Source: Clusia tigrina
Lineage: Eukaryota > Arthropoda > Insecta > Diptera > Clusiidae
Length of the DNA: 64,000 nucleotides
Assembly: GCA_920105625.2 (NCBI GenBank)
Contig: OV050030.1
Span: 218,348,325-218,412,324, forward strand
Direction: 5' to 3'
Under the pieces are notes generated by a model. It saw nothing but the letters and a program-made list of their open reading frames with translations. It made no database searches and was not told the origin of the DNA. Each line of letters begins with the position of its first letter. The stretch's first letter is position 1. Position numbers and translations under genes: made by a program. Shown piece by piece: positions 13,401-27,100 of this stretch.

Positions 13401-16400
13401 AGACCTCCCCAATCGACAGCGACAGCGACTGAGACGCCTACAGAGACACTGATAGAGACTGCGACACCGACTGAAACGCGGACTGAGGCAGATAGGGGTA
13501 GATATTGGCTTAGAAAAGGCAGCAGACCCCCAATCGACATCGGCAGCGACTGAGACGCCTACAGAGACGCTGATAGAGGCTGCGACGCCGACTGAGGCAG
13601 ATAGGGGCAGATATAGGCATAGAGAAGGCAGCAGACCGCCAATCGACAGCGGCAGCGACTGAGAAACCTACAGAGACGCTGACAAATGGTAGGACGCCGA
13701 CTGAGGCAGATAGGTGTAAATATCGGCATAGAGAAGGCAGCAGACTCCCCAGTCGACAGCGGCAGCGAGTGAGACGCCTACAGCGACGCTGACAGAGGCT
13801 GCGACGCTGACTGAGACGCCGACTGAGGCAGATAGGCATAGAGAAGGCAGCAGACCCCCCAATCGACAGCGGCAACGACTGAGACTCCTACAGATTCGCT
13901 GACAAAGGCCGCGACGCCGACTGAGGCAGATGGGTGTAAATATAGGCATAGAGAAGGCAGCAGACTCCTTAATCGACAGCGGCAGCGAGTGAGACGCATA
14001 CAGAGACGCTGACAGAGGCTGCGAAGCCGACTGAGACGCTGACTGAGGCAGATAGAGGTAGATAAAGGCAGAGAGAAGGCAGCAGACCCCTCAATCGACA
14101 GCGACTGGGACGCCTACAGAGACGCTGACAGAGGCTGCGAAGCCGAGTGAGACGCCGACTGAGGCAGATAGGAGTAGATATAGGCATAGAGAAGGCAGCA
14201 GACCCCCTAATCGACAGCGGCAGCGACTGAGATGCCTACAGAGACGCTGGCAGATACGGCGACGCCTACTGAGACGCCTACTGAGGCAGATTGGGGTGGA
14301 TATAGGCATAGAGAAAGCAGCAGACCTACCCAATCGACAGCGGCAGCGACTGAGACGCCTACAGAGACACTGACACAGGTTGCGACACCGACTGAGACGC
14401 CGACTGAGGCAGATAGGGGTAGATATTGGCTTAGAAAAGGCAGCAGACCCCCCAATCGACATCGGCAGCGACTGAGACGCCTAAAGAGACGCTGACAGAG
14501 GCAGATAAGGGTAGATATAGGCATAAAGAAGGTAGCAGACACCCCAATCGACAGCGGCAGCGACTGAGACGCCTACATAGACGCTGATAGAGGCTGCGAC
14601 GCCGACTGAGACACCGACTGAGGCAGATAGGGGCAGATATAAGCATAGAGAAGGCAGCAGACACCCCAATCGACATCAGCAGCGACTGAGACGCCTACAG
14701 AGACGCTGACAGAGGCAGATAAGGGTAGATATAGGCATAAAGAAGGTAGCAGACACCCCAATCGACAGCGGCAGCGACTGAGACGCCTACATAGACGCTG
14801 ATAGAGGCTGCGAGGCCGACTGAGACACCGACTGAGGCAGATAGGGGCAGATATAAGCATAGAGAAGGCAGCAGACACCCCAATCGACAGCGGCAGCGAC
14901 TGAGACACCTACAGAAACGCTGACAGAGGCTGCGACGCCGACTGAGGTAGATAGGGGTAGATATAGGCATAGAGAAGGCAGCAGACCCCCCAATCGACAG
15001 CGGAAGCGACTGAGATGCCTACAGAGACGCTGGCAGATACGGCGACGCCTACTGAGACGCCTACTGAGGCAGATAGGGGTGGATATAGGCATAGAGAAAG
15101 CAGCAGACCTACCCAATCGACAGCGGCAGCGACTGAGACGCCTACAGAGACACTGACAGAGGTTGCGACACCGACTGAGACGCCGACTGAGGCAGATAGG
15201 GGTAGATATTGGCTTAGAAAAGGCAGCAGACCCCCCCAGTCGACAGCGGCAGCGACTGGGACGCCTACAGAGACGCTGGCAGATGCGGCGACGCCGACTG
15301 AGACGCCCACTGAGACGCCGACTGAGGCAGATAGAGGTAGATATAGGCATAGAGAATGCAGCAGACCCCCCAATCGGCGGCGGCGACGACTGAGACTCCT
15401 ACAGAGACGCTGACAGAGGCTGCGACGCCGACTGAGGCAGATAGGGGTAGATATAAGCATGGAGAAGGCAGCAGACTCCCCAATCGACAGCGGCATTGAC
15501 TGAGACGCCTACAGAGACGCTGAAAGAGGCTGCGATATCGACTGAGACGCCGACTGAGACGCCGACTGAGGCAGATAGGTGTAGATATAGGCATAGAAGA
15601 GGCAGCAGACCCCCAATCGACAGCGGCAGCGACTGAGACGCCTACAGAGACGCTGATAGAGGCTGCGACGCCGACTGAGACGCCGACTGAGACGCCGACT
15701 GAGGCAGATAGGGGTAGATATTGGCTTAGAAAAGGCAGCAGACCCCCCAATCGACATCGGCAACGACTGAGACGCCTATAGAGACGCTGATAGAGGCTGC
15801 GACGCCGACTGAGACACCGACTGAGGCAGATAGGGGCAGAAATAGGCATAGAGAAGGCAGCAGACCCCCAATCGACAGCGGCAGCGACTGAGACACCTAC
15901 AGAAACGCTGACAGAGGCTGCGACGCCGACTGAGGCAGATAGGAGTAGATATAGGAATAGAAAAGGCAGCAGACCCCCCACTCGACAGCGGCAGCGACTG
16001 AGACGCATACAGAGACGCTGAAAAAGGCTGCGAAGCCGACTGAGACGCCGACTGAGACGCCGACTGAGGCAGATAGGGGTAGATAAGGCAGCAGACCCCC
16101 CATTCCACAGCGGCAGCGACTGAGAATCCTACAGAGACGCTGACAGAGGCTGCGACACCGACTGCCACGCCGACTGAGGCAGATAGGTGTAGATCTAGGC
16201 GTAGATAAGGCAGCAGACCCCCCCCCAATCGAGAGCGGCAGCGACTGAGAAGCCTACAGAGACGCTGACAAAGGCTGCGACGCCGACTGAGGCAGATAGG
16301 AGTAAATCTAGGCGTAGAGAAGGCAGCAGACTCCCCAATCGCCAGCGGCAGCGACTGAGACGCCTATAGAGTCGCTGAAAGAGGCTGCGACATCGGCTGA

Positions 16401-18240
16401 GACGCGGACTGAGCCGCCGACAGAGCAGATAGGGGTAGATATAGGCATAGAGAAGGCAGTAGACCTCCCCAATCGACAGCGCCAGCGACTGAGACGCCTA
16501 CAGAGACACTGATAGAGACTGCGACACCGACTGAAACGCGGACTGAGGCAGATAGGGGTAGATATTGGCTTAGAAAAGGCAGCAGACCCCCAATCGACAT
16601 CGGCAGCGACTGAGACGCCTACAGAGACGCTGATAGAGGCTGCGACGCCGACTGAGGCAGATAGGGGCAGATATAGGCATAGAGAAGGCAGCAGACCCCC
16701 AATCGACAGCGGCATTGACTGAGACGCCTACAGAGACCCTGGCAGAAGCGGCGACGCCGACTGAGACGCCGACTGAGACGCCGACTGAGACGCCGACTGA
16801 GGCAGATAGGGGTAGATATAGGCATAGAGAAGGCAGTAGACCTCCCCAATCGACAGCGCCAGCGACTGAGACGCCTACAGAGACGCTGATAGAGGCTGCG
16901 ACGCCAACTGACGCAGATAGGGGCAGATATAGGCATAGAGAAGGCAGCAGACCCCCAATCGACAGCGGCAGCGACTGAGACGCCTACAGAGATACTGACA
17001 GAGGATGCGACACCGACTGAGACGCCTGCTGAGGCAGATATTGGTAGATATAGACATAGAGAAGGCAGCAGACCCCCAATCGACAGCGGCAACGACTGAG
17101 ACTCCTACAGATACGCTGACTGAGGCTGCGACGCCGACTGAGATGCCGACTGAGGCAGATACGGGTAGATATAGGTATAGAGAACGCAGCAGACCCCCCA
17201 GCCGACAGCGGCATTGACTGAGACGCCTACAGAGACGCGGACAGAGGCTGCGACGCCGACTGAGACGCCGAATGAGGCAGATAGGGGTAGATATAGGCAT
17301 AGAGAATACAGCAGACCTCCCCAATCGACAGCGACAGCGACTGAGACGCCTACAGAGACACTGATAGAGACTGCGACACCGACTGAAACGCGGACTGAGG
17401 CAGATAGGGGTAGATATTGGCTTAGAAAAGGCAGCAGACCCCCAATCGACATCGGCAGCGACTGAGACGCCTACAGAGACGCTGATAGAGGCTGCGACGC
17501 CGACTGAGGCAGATAGGGGCAGATATAGGCATAGAGAAGGCAGCAGACCGCCAATCGACAGCGGCAGCGACTGAGAAACCTACAGAGACGCTGACAAATG
17601 GTAGGACGCCGACTGAGGCAGATAGGTGTAAATATCGGCATAGAGAAGGCAGCAGACTCCCCAATCGACAGCGGCAGCGATTGAGACGCATACAGAGACG
17701 CTGACAGATGCTGCGAAGTCGACTGAGACGCTGACTGAGGCAGATAGGGGTTGTTATAGGCGTAGAGAAGGCAGCAGACCTCCCCAGTCGACAGCGGCAG
17801 CGAGTGAGACGCCTACAGCGACGCTGACAGAGGCTGCGACGCTGACTGAGACGCCGACTGAGGCAGATAGGCATAGAGAAGGCAGCAGACCCCCCAATCG
17901 ACGGCGGCAACGACTGAGACTCCTACAGATTCGCTGACAAAGGCCGCGACGCCGACTGAGGCAGATGGGTGTAAATATAGGCATAGAGAAGGCAGCAGAC
18001 TCCTTAATCGACAGCGGCAGCGAGTGAGACGCATACAGAGACGCTGACAGAGGCTGCGAAGCCGACTGAGACGCTGACTGAGGCAGATACAGGTAGATAA
18101 AGGCAGAGAGAAGGCAGCAGACCCCTCAATCGACAGCGACTGGGACGCCTACAGAGACGCTGACAGAGGCTGCGAAGCCGAGTGAGACGCCGACTGAGGC
18201 AGATAGGAGTAGATATAGGCATAGAGAAGGCAGCAGACCC
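10433..18240. repeat. Higher-order repeat pair, 3.8-4.0 kb period
   Basis: The block starting near 10433 is repeated starting near 14211. The offset is 3778 bp for about 1.3 kb (for example GATTGGGGTGGATATAGGCA occurs at both places). It then steps to 3900, 3912 and 4035 bp. Each step is explained by gain of one or a few 12-bp modules or whole monomers. The two copies are otherwise nearly identical, indicating a recent duplication. Confidence 0.85.
16753..16800 (+). repeat. Four-copy 12-bp module run in a homologous higher-order position
   Basis: Four perfect modules in a monomer whose homologues have two (4875-4898, 8398-8421, 30092-30115) or three (12853-12888). Flanking sequence in all five is the same diagnostic variant, with CTGGCAGAAGCGG before the run. 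Confidence 0.9.
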
Positions 18241-19554
18241 CCTAATCGACAGCGGCAGCGACTGAGATGCCTACAGAGACGCTGGCAGGTGCGGCGACGC
18301 CTACTGAGACGCCAACTGAGGCAGATAGGGGTGGATATAGGCATAGAGAAGGCTGCAGACCCCCTAATCGACAGCGGCAGCAACTGGAACGAGTACAGAG
18401 ACGCTGACAGGGGCTGCGACGCCGACTGAGACGCCGACTGAGGCAGATAGGTGTAGATATAGGCATAGAGAAGGCAGCATACCAATCGACAGTGGCATTG
18501 ACGGAGACGCCTACAGAGACGCTGACAGAGGCAGATAGGAGAAGATATAGGCATAGAGAAGGCAGCAGACCCCCCCAATCGACAGCGGAAGCGACGGAGA
18601 CGCCTACAGAGACGCTGACAGAGGTTGCGACGCTGACTGAGACGCCGACTGAGGCAGATAGGAATAGAGAAGGCAGCAGACCTCCCCAGTCAACAGCGGC
18701 AGCGACTGAGACGCCTACAGAGACGCTGACAGAGGCTGCGACGCTGAGTGAGACGCCGACTGAGGCAGATAGGCACAGAGAATGCAGTAGACCCCCCAAT
18801 CGGCGGCGGCGACGACTGAGACTCCTACAGAGACGCTGACAGAGGCTGCGCCGCCGACTGAGGCAGATAGGGGTAGATATAGGCATGGAGAAGGCAGCAG
18901 ACTCCCCAATTGACAGCGGCATTGACTGAGACGCCTACAGAGACGCTGGCAGATGCGGCGAGGCCGACTGAGACACCAACTGAGGCAGATAGGGGTAGAT
19001 ATAGGCATAGAGAAAGCAGCAGACCCCCCAATCGACAGTGGCAGCGACTGGGACGGCTACAGAGACGCTGACAGAAGCTGCGACGCCGACCGAGACGCCC
19101 ACTGAGACGCCGACTGAGGCAGATAGGGGTAGATATAGGCATAGAGAAGGTAGCAGACCTCCCCAATCTACAGAGGCAGCGACTGAGACGCCTACAGAGA
19201 CGCTGACACAGGCTGCAACACCTACTGATACGCCGACTGAGGCAGATAGGGGTAGATATTGGCATAGAGAAGGCAGCAGACCCCCCAATCGACAGCGGCA
19301 TTGACGGAGACACCAACAGAGACGCCGACTCAGGCAATTAGGTGTAGATCTATGCATAGAGAAGGCAGCAGACGCCCCAATCGACAGCGGCAGCGACTGA
19401 GACGCGTACAGAGACGCTGACAGAGGCTGCGACGCCGACTGAGGCGCCGACCTTGGCAGATAGGGGTAGATATAGGCATAGAAAAGGCAGCAGACCTCCC
19501 ATTCGACAGGGGCAGCGACTGAGACGCCTACAGAGTCGCTGAGAGAGGCTGCGA

Positions 19555-22500
19555 CGCCGACTGAGACAGATATTTGTAGATATAAGCATACAGAAGGCAG
19601 CAGACCCCCCAATCGATAGCCGCAGGGGTTGAGACGCCTACAGAGACGCTGACAGAGGCTACGACGCTGACTGAGGCAATTAGGTGTATATCTATGCATA
19701 GGGAAGGCAGCAGACGCCCCAATCGACAGCGGCAGCGACTGAGACGCGTACAGAGACGCTGACAGAAGCTGCGACGCCGACTGAGACGCCGACTGTGGCA
19801 GATCGGGGTAGATATTGGCATAGAGAAAGCAGGAGACCCCCCAATCGACAGCGGCAGCGACTGAGACGCCTCCAGAGACGCTGTCAGAGGCTGCGACGCC
19901 GACTGAGATGCCGACTGAGGCAGATAGGAGTAGATATAGGCATAGAGAAGGCAGCAGACCCACCAATAGACAGCGGAAGCGACTAAGACGCCTACAGAAA
20001 TGCTGACAGGGGCTGCGACGCCGACTGAGGCAGATAGGGGCAGATCTATGCATAGAGAAGGCAGCAGATGCCCCAATCGACAGCGACAGCGACTGAGACT
20101 CCTACAGATACGCTGACAGAGGCTGCGACGCCGACTGAGACGCCTACTGATGCAGATAGGGGTAGATATGGGCATAGAGAAGGCAGCAGACCCCCCAATC
20201 AACAGCGGCAGCGACTGGTACGCCTACAGAGACGCTAACAGAGGCTGCGACGCCGACTGAGACGCCGACTTTGGCAGATATGGGTAGATATAGGCATAGA
20301 GAAGGCATCAGACCGCCCAATCGACAGCGACAGCGACTGAGACGCCTACAGAGCCGCTGAAAGAGGCTGCGACGCCGACTGAGACGCCGACTGATGCAGA
20401 TAGAGGTAGATATAAGAATAGAGAAGGCATCAGACACCCCAATCGAAAACGGCAGCGACTGAGAAGCCTACAGAGACCCTGACAGAGGCTGCGACGCCGA
20501 CTGAGACGCCTACTGATGCAGATAGGGGTAGATATGGGCATAGAGAAGGCAGCAGACCCCCCAATCAACAGCGGCATTGACGGAGACACCAACAGAGACG
20601 CCGACTGAGGCAATTAGGTGTAGATCTATGCAGAGAGAAGGCAGCAGACGCCCGAATCGACAGCGGCAGCGACTGAGACGCGTACAGAGACGCTGACAGA
20701 GGCTGCGACGCCGACTGAGGCGCCGACCTTGGCAGATAGGGGTAGATATGGGCATAGAGAAGGCTGCAGACCCCCCAATCGACAGCGGCAGCAACTGGGA
20801 CGCCTACAGAGGCGCTGACAGAGGCTGCGACGCTGACTGAGACACCGACTGAGGCAGATAGGGGTAGATATAGGCATAGAGAAGGCAGCAGACACCCCAA
20901 TCGACAACGGCAACGACTGAGACTCCTACAGACACGCTGACAGAGGCTGCGACGCCGACTGAGGCAGATAGGTGTAAATATAGGCATAGAAAAGGCAGCA
21001 GACGCCCCAATCGACAGCGGCAGCGACTGAGACGCATACAGAGACGCTGACAGATGCTGCGAAGTCGACTGAGACGCTGACTGAGGCAGATAGGGGTAGT
21101 TATAGGCGTAGAGAAGGCAGCAGACCTCCCCAGTCGACAGCGGCAGCGAGTGAGATGCCTACAGCGACGCTGATAGAGGCTGCGACGCTGACTGAGACGC
21201 CGACTGAGGCAGATAGGCATAGAGAAGGCAGCAGACCCCCCAATCGACAGCGGCAACGACTGAGACTCCTACAGATTCGCTGACAAAGGCCGCGACGCCG
21301 ACTGAGGCAGATGGGTGTAAATATAGGCATAGAGAAGGCAGCAGACTCCTTAATCGACAGCGGCAGCGAGTGAGACGCATACAGAGACGCTGACAGAGGC
21401 TGCGAAGCCGACTGAGACGCTGACTGAGGCAGAAAGGGGTAGATAAAGGCAGAGAGAAGGCAGCAGACCCCCCAATCGACAGCGACTGGGACGCCTACAG
21501 AGACGCTGACAGAGGCTGCGAAGCCGAGTGAGACGCCGACTGAGGCAGATAGGAGTAGATATAGGCATAGAGAAGGCAGCAGACCCCCTAATCGACAGCG
21601 GCAGCGACTGAGATGCCTACAGAGACGCTGGCAGATGCGGCGACGCCTACTGAGACGCCAACTGAGGCAGATAGGGGTGGATATAGGCATAGAGAAGGCT
21701 GCAGACCCCCTAATCGACAGCGGCAGCAACTGGAACGCCTACAGAGACGCTGACAGGGGCTGCGACGCCGACTGAGACGCCGACTGAGGCAGATAGGTGT
21801 AGATATAGGCATAGAGAAGGCAGCATACCCCCCAATCGACAGTGGCATTGACGGAGACGCCTACAGAGACGCTGACAGAGGCAGATAGGAGAAGATATAG
21901 GCATAGAGAAGGCAGCAGACCCCCCCAATCGACAGCGGAAGCGACGGAGACGCCTACAGAGACGCTGACAGAGGTTGCGACGCTGACTGAGACGCCCACT
22001 GAGGCAGATAGGAATAGAGAAGGCAGCAGACCTCCCCAGTCAACAGCGGCAGCGACTGAGACGCCTACAGAGACGCTGACAGAGGCTGCGACGCCGACTG
22101 AGACAGATATTTGTAGATATAAGCATACAGAAGGCAGCAGACCCCCCAATCGATAGCCGCAGGGGTTGAGACGCCTACAGAGACGCTGACAGAGGCTACG
22201 ACGCTGACTGAGGCAATTAGGTGTATATCTATGCATAGGGAAGGCAGCAGACGCCCCAATCGACAGCGGCAGCGACTGAGACGCGTACAGAGACGCTGAC
22301 AGAAGCTGCGACGCCGACTGAGACGCCGACTGTGGCAGATCGGGGTAGATATTGGCATAGAGAAAGCAGGAGACCCCCCAATCGACAGCGGCAGCGACTG
22401 AGACGCCTACAGAGACGCTGTCAGAGGCTGCGACGCCGACTGAGATGCCGACTGAGGCAGATAGGAGTAGATATAGGCATAGAGAAGGCAGCAGACCCAC

Positions 22501-24628
22501 CAATAGACAGCGGAAGCGACTAAGACGCCTACAGAAATGCTGACAGGGGCTGCGACGCCGACTGAGGCAGATAGGGGCAGATCTATGCATAGAGAAGGCA
22601 GCAGATGCCCCAATCGACAGCGACAGCGACTGAGACGCCTACAGATACGCTGACAGAGGCTGCGACGCCGACTGAGACGCCTACTGATGCAGATAGGGGT
22701 AGATATGGGCATAGAGAAGGCAGCAGACCCCCCAATCAACAGCGGCAGCGACTGGTACGCCTACAGAGACGCTAACAGAGGCTGCGACGCCGACTGAGAC
22801 GCCGACTTTGGCAGATATGGGTAGATATAGGCATAAAGAAGGCATCAGACCGCCCAATCGACAGCGACAGCGACTGAGACGCCTACAGAGCCGCTGAAAG
22901 AGGCTGCGACGCCGACTGAGACGCCGACTGATGCAGATAGAGGTAGATATAAGAATAGAGAAGGCATCAGACACCCCAATCGAAAACGGCAGCGACTGAG
23001 AAGCCTACAGAGACCCTGACAGAGGCTGCGACGCCGACTGAGACGCCTACTGATGCAGATAGGGGTAGATATGGGCATAGAGAAGGCAGCAGACCCCCCA
23101 ATCAACAGCGGCATTGACGGAGACACCAACAGAGACGCCGACTGAGGCAATTAGGTGTAGATCTATGCAGAGAGAAGGCAGCAGACGCCCCAATCGACAG
23201 CGGCAGCGACTGAGACGCGTACAGAGACGCTGACAGAGGCTGCGACGCCGACTGAGGCGCCGACCTTGGCAGATAGGGGTAGATATGGGCATAGAGAAGG
23301 CTGCAGACCCCCCAATCGACAGCGGCAGCAACTGGGACGCCTACAGAGGCGCTGACAGAGGCTGCGACGCTGACTGAGACACCGACTGAGGCAGATAGGG
23401 GTAGATATAGGCATAGAGAAGGCAGCAGACACCCCAATCGACAACGGCAACGACTGAGACTCCTACAGACACGCTGACAGAGGCTGCGACGCCGACTGAG
23501 GCAGATAGGTGTAAATATAGGCATAGAAAAGGCAGCAGACGCCCCAATCGACAGCGGCAGCGACTGAGACGCATACAGAGACGCTGACAGATGCTGCGAA
23601 GTCGACTGAGACGCTGACTGAGGCAGATAGGGGTAGTTATAGGCGTAGAGAAGGCAGCAGACCTCCCCAGTCGACAGCGGCAGCGAGTGAGATGCCTACA
23701 GCGACGCTGATAGAGGCTGCGACGCTGACTGAGACGCCGACTGAGGCAGATAGGCATAGAGAAGGCAGCAGACCCCCCAATCGACAGCGGCAACGACTGA
23801 GACTCCTACAGATTCGCTGACAAAGGCCGCGACGCCGACTGAGGCAGATGGGTGTAAATATAGGCATAGAGAAGGCAGCAGACTCCTTAATCGACAGCGG
23901 CAGCGAGTGAGACGCATACAGAGACGCTGACAGAGGCTGCGAAGCCGACTGAGACGCTGACTGAGGCAGAAAGGGGTAGATAAAGGCAGAGAGAAGGCAG
24001 CAGACCCCCCAATCGACAGCGACTGGGACGCCTACAGAGACGCTGACAGAGGCTGCGAAGCCGAGTGAGACGCCGACTGAGGCAGATAGGAGTAGATATA
24101 GGCATAGAGAAGGCAGCAGACCCCCTAATCGACAGCGGCAGCGACTGAGATGCCTACAGAGACGCTGGCAGATGCGGCGACGCCTACTGAGACGCCAACT
24201 GAGGCAGATAGGGGTGGATATAGGCATAGAGAAGGCTGCAGACCCCCTAATCGACAGCGGCAGCAACTGGAACGCCTACAGAGACGCTGACAGGGGCTGC
24301 GACGCCGACTGAGACGCCGACTGAGGCAGATAGGTGTAGATATAGGCATAGAGAAGGCAGCATACCCCCCAATCGACAGTGGCATTGACGGAGACGCCTA
24401 CAGAGACGCTGACAGAGGCAGATAGGAGAAGATATAGGCATAGAGAAGGCAGCAGACCCCCCCAATCGACAGCGGAAGCGACGGAGACGCCTACAGAGAC
24501 GCTGACAGAGGTTGCGACGCTGACTGAGACGCCGACTGAGGCAGATAGGAATAGAGAAGGCAGCAGACCTCCCCAGTCAACAGCGGCAGCGACTGAGACG
24601 CCTACAGAGACGCTGACAGAGGCTGCGA
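19555..24628. repeat. 2537-bp tandem higher-order repeat (two copies)
   Basis: The segment from about 19555 to 22091 is repeated at about 22092-24628 with a constant offset of 2537 bp. The marker GACAGATATTTGTAGATATA sits at about 19564 and 22101. I noticed only scattered single-base differences, such as CCTCCAGAG versus CCTACAGAG. The joint at about 22091 falls inside a monomer in register, as expected from unequal exchange between homologous units. Most of the block recurs again from about 25667 (offset 2996 bp) and in part at about 36.1-37.1 kb. Confidence 0.85.
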
Positions 24629-25666
24629 CGCTGAGTGAGACGCCGACTGAGGCAGATAGGCACAGAGAATGCAGTAGACCCCCCAATCGGCGGCGGCGAC
24701 GACTGAGACTCCTACAGAGACGCTGACAGAGGCTGCGCCGCCGACTGAGGCAGATAGGGGTAGATATAGGCATGGAGAAGGCAGCAGACTCCCCAATTGA
24801 CAGCGGCATTGACTGAGACGCCTACAGAGACGCTGGCAGATGCGGCGAGGCCGACTGAGACACCAACTGAGGCAGATAGGGGTAGATATAGGCATAGAGA
24901 AAGCAGCAGACCCCCCAATCGACAGTGGCAGCGACTGGGACGGCTACAGAGACGCTGACAGAAGCTGCGACGCCGACTGAGACGCCCACTGAGACGCCGA
25001 CTGAGGCAGATAGGGGTAGATATAGGCATAGAGAAGGTAGCAGACCTCCCCAATCTACAGAGGCAGCGACTGAGACGCCTACAGAGACGCTGACACAGGC
25101 TGCGACACCTACTGATACGCCGACTGAGGCAGATAGGGGTAGATATTGGCATAGAGAAGGCAGCAGACCCCCCAATCGACAGCGGCATTGACGGAGACAC
25201 CTACAGAGACGCCGACTCAGGCAATTAGGTGTAGATCTATGCATAGAGAAGGCAGCAGACGCCCCAATCGACAGCGGCAGCGACTGAGACGCGTACAGAG
25301 ACGCTGACAGAGGCTGCGACGCCGACTGAGGCGCCGACCTTGGCAGATAGGGGTAGATATAGGCATAGAAAAGGCAGCAGACCTCCCATTCGACAGGGGC
25401 AGCGACTGAGACGCCTACAGAGTCGCTGAGAGAGGCTGCGACGCCGACTGAGACAGATATTTGTAGATATAAGCATACAGAAGGCAGCAGACCACCCAAT
25501 CGATAGCCGCAGGGGTTGAGACGCCTACAGAGACGCTGACAGAGGCTACGACGCTGACTGAGGCAATTAGGTGTATATCTATGCATAGGGAAGGCAGCAG
25601 ACGCCCCAATCGACAGCGGCAGCGACTGAGACGCGTACAGAGACGCTGACAGAAGCTGCGACGCCG

Positions 25667-27100
25667 ACTGAGACGCCTACTGATGCAGATAGGGGTAGAT
25701 ATGGGCATAGAGAAGGCAGCAGACCCCCCAATCAACAGCGGCAGCGACTGGTACGCCTACAGAGACGCTAACAGAGGCTGCGACGCCGACTGAGACGCCG
25801 ACTTTGGCAGATATGGGTAGATATAGGCATAGAGAAGGCATCAGACCGCCCAATCGACAGCGACAGCGACTGAGACGCCTACAGAGCCGCTGAAAGAGGC
25901 TGCGACGCCGACTGAGACGCCGACTGATGCAGATAGAGGTAGATATAAGAATAGAGAAGGCATCAGACACCCCAATCGAAAACGGCAGCGACTGAGAAGC
26001 CTACAGAGACCCTGACAGAGGCTGCGACGCCGACTGAGACGCCTACTGATGCAGATAGGGGTAGATATGGGCATAGAGAAGGCAGCAGACCCCCCAATCA
26101 ACAGCGGCATTGACGGAGACACCAACAGAGACGCCGACTGAGGCAATTAGGTGTAGATCTATGCAGAGAGAAGGCAGCAGACGCCCCAATCGACAGCGGC
26201 AGCGACTGAGACGCGTACAGAGACGCTGACAGAGGCTGCGACGCCGACTGAGGCGCCGACCTTGGCAGATAGGGGTAGATATGGGCATAGAGAAGGCTGC
26301 AGACCCCCCAATCGACAGCGGCAGCAACTGGGACGCCTACAGAGGCGCTGACAGAGGCTGCGACGCTGACTGAGACACCGACTGAGGCAGATAGGGGTAG
26401 ATATAGGCATAGAGAAGGCAGCAGACACCCCAATCGACAACGGCAACGACTGAGACTCCTACAGACACGCTGACAGAGGCTGCGACGCCGACTGAGGCAG
26501 ATAGGTGTAAATATAGGCATAGAAAAGGCAGCAGACTCCCCAATCGACAGCGGCAGCGATTGAGACGCATACAGAGACGCTGACAGATGCTGCGAAGTCG
26601 ACTGAGACGCTGACTGAGGCAGATAGGGGTAGTTATAGGCGTAGAGAAGGCAGCAGACCTCCCCAGTCGACAGCGGCAGCGAGTGAGATGCCTACAGCGA
26701 CGCTGATAGAGGCTGCGACGCTGACTGAGACGCCGACTGAGGCAGATAGGCATAGAGAAGGCAGCAGACCCCCCAATCGACAGCGGCAACGACTGAGACT
26801 CCTACAGATTCGCTGACAAAGGCCGCGACGCCGACTGAGGCAGATGGGTGTAAATATAGGCATAGAGAAGGCAGCAGACTCCTTAATCGACAGCGGCAGC
26901 GAGTGAGACGCATACAGAGACGCTGACAGAGGCTGCGAAGCCGACTGAGACGCTGACTGAGGCAGATAGGGGTAGATAAAGGCAGAGAGAAGGCAGCAGA
27001 CCCCCCAATCGACAGCGACTGGGACGCCTACAGAGACGCTGACAGAGGCTGCGACGCCGACTGAGACGCCGACTGAGGCAGATAGGAGTAGATATAGGCA
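25667..27100. repeat. Third, shorter copy of the 2.5-kb higher-order block
   Basis: Variant monomers from about 22671 onward recur here at an offset of 2996 bp. The segment just before it (about 24.6-25.67 kb) instead matches 18.7-19.7 kb at an offset of 5887 bp. This part is therefore a mosaic: the block was joined to a different neighbour. Confidence 0.7.
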
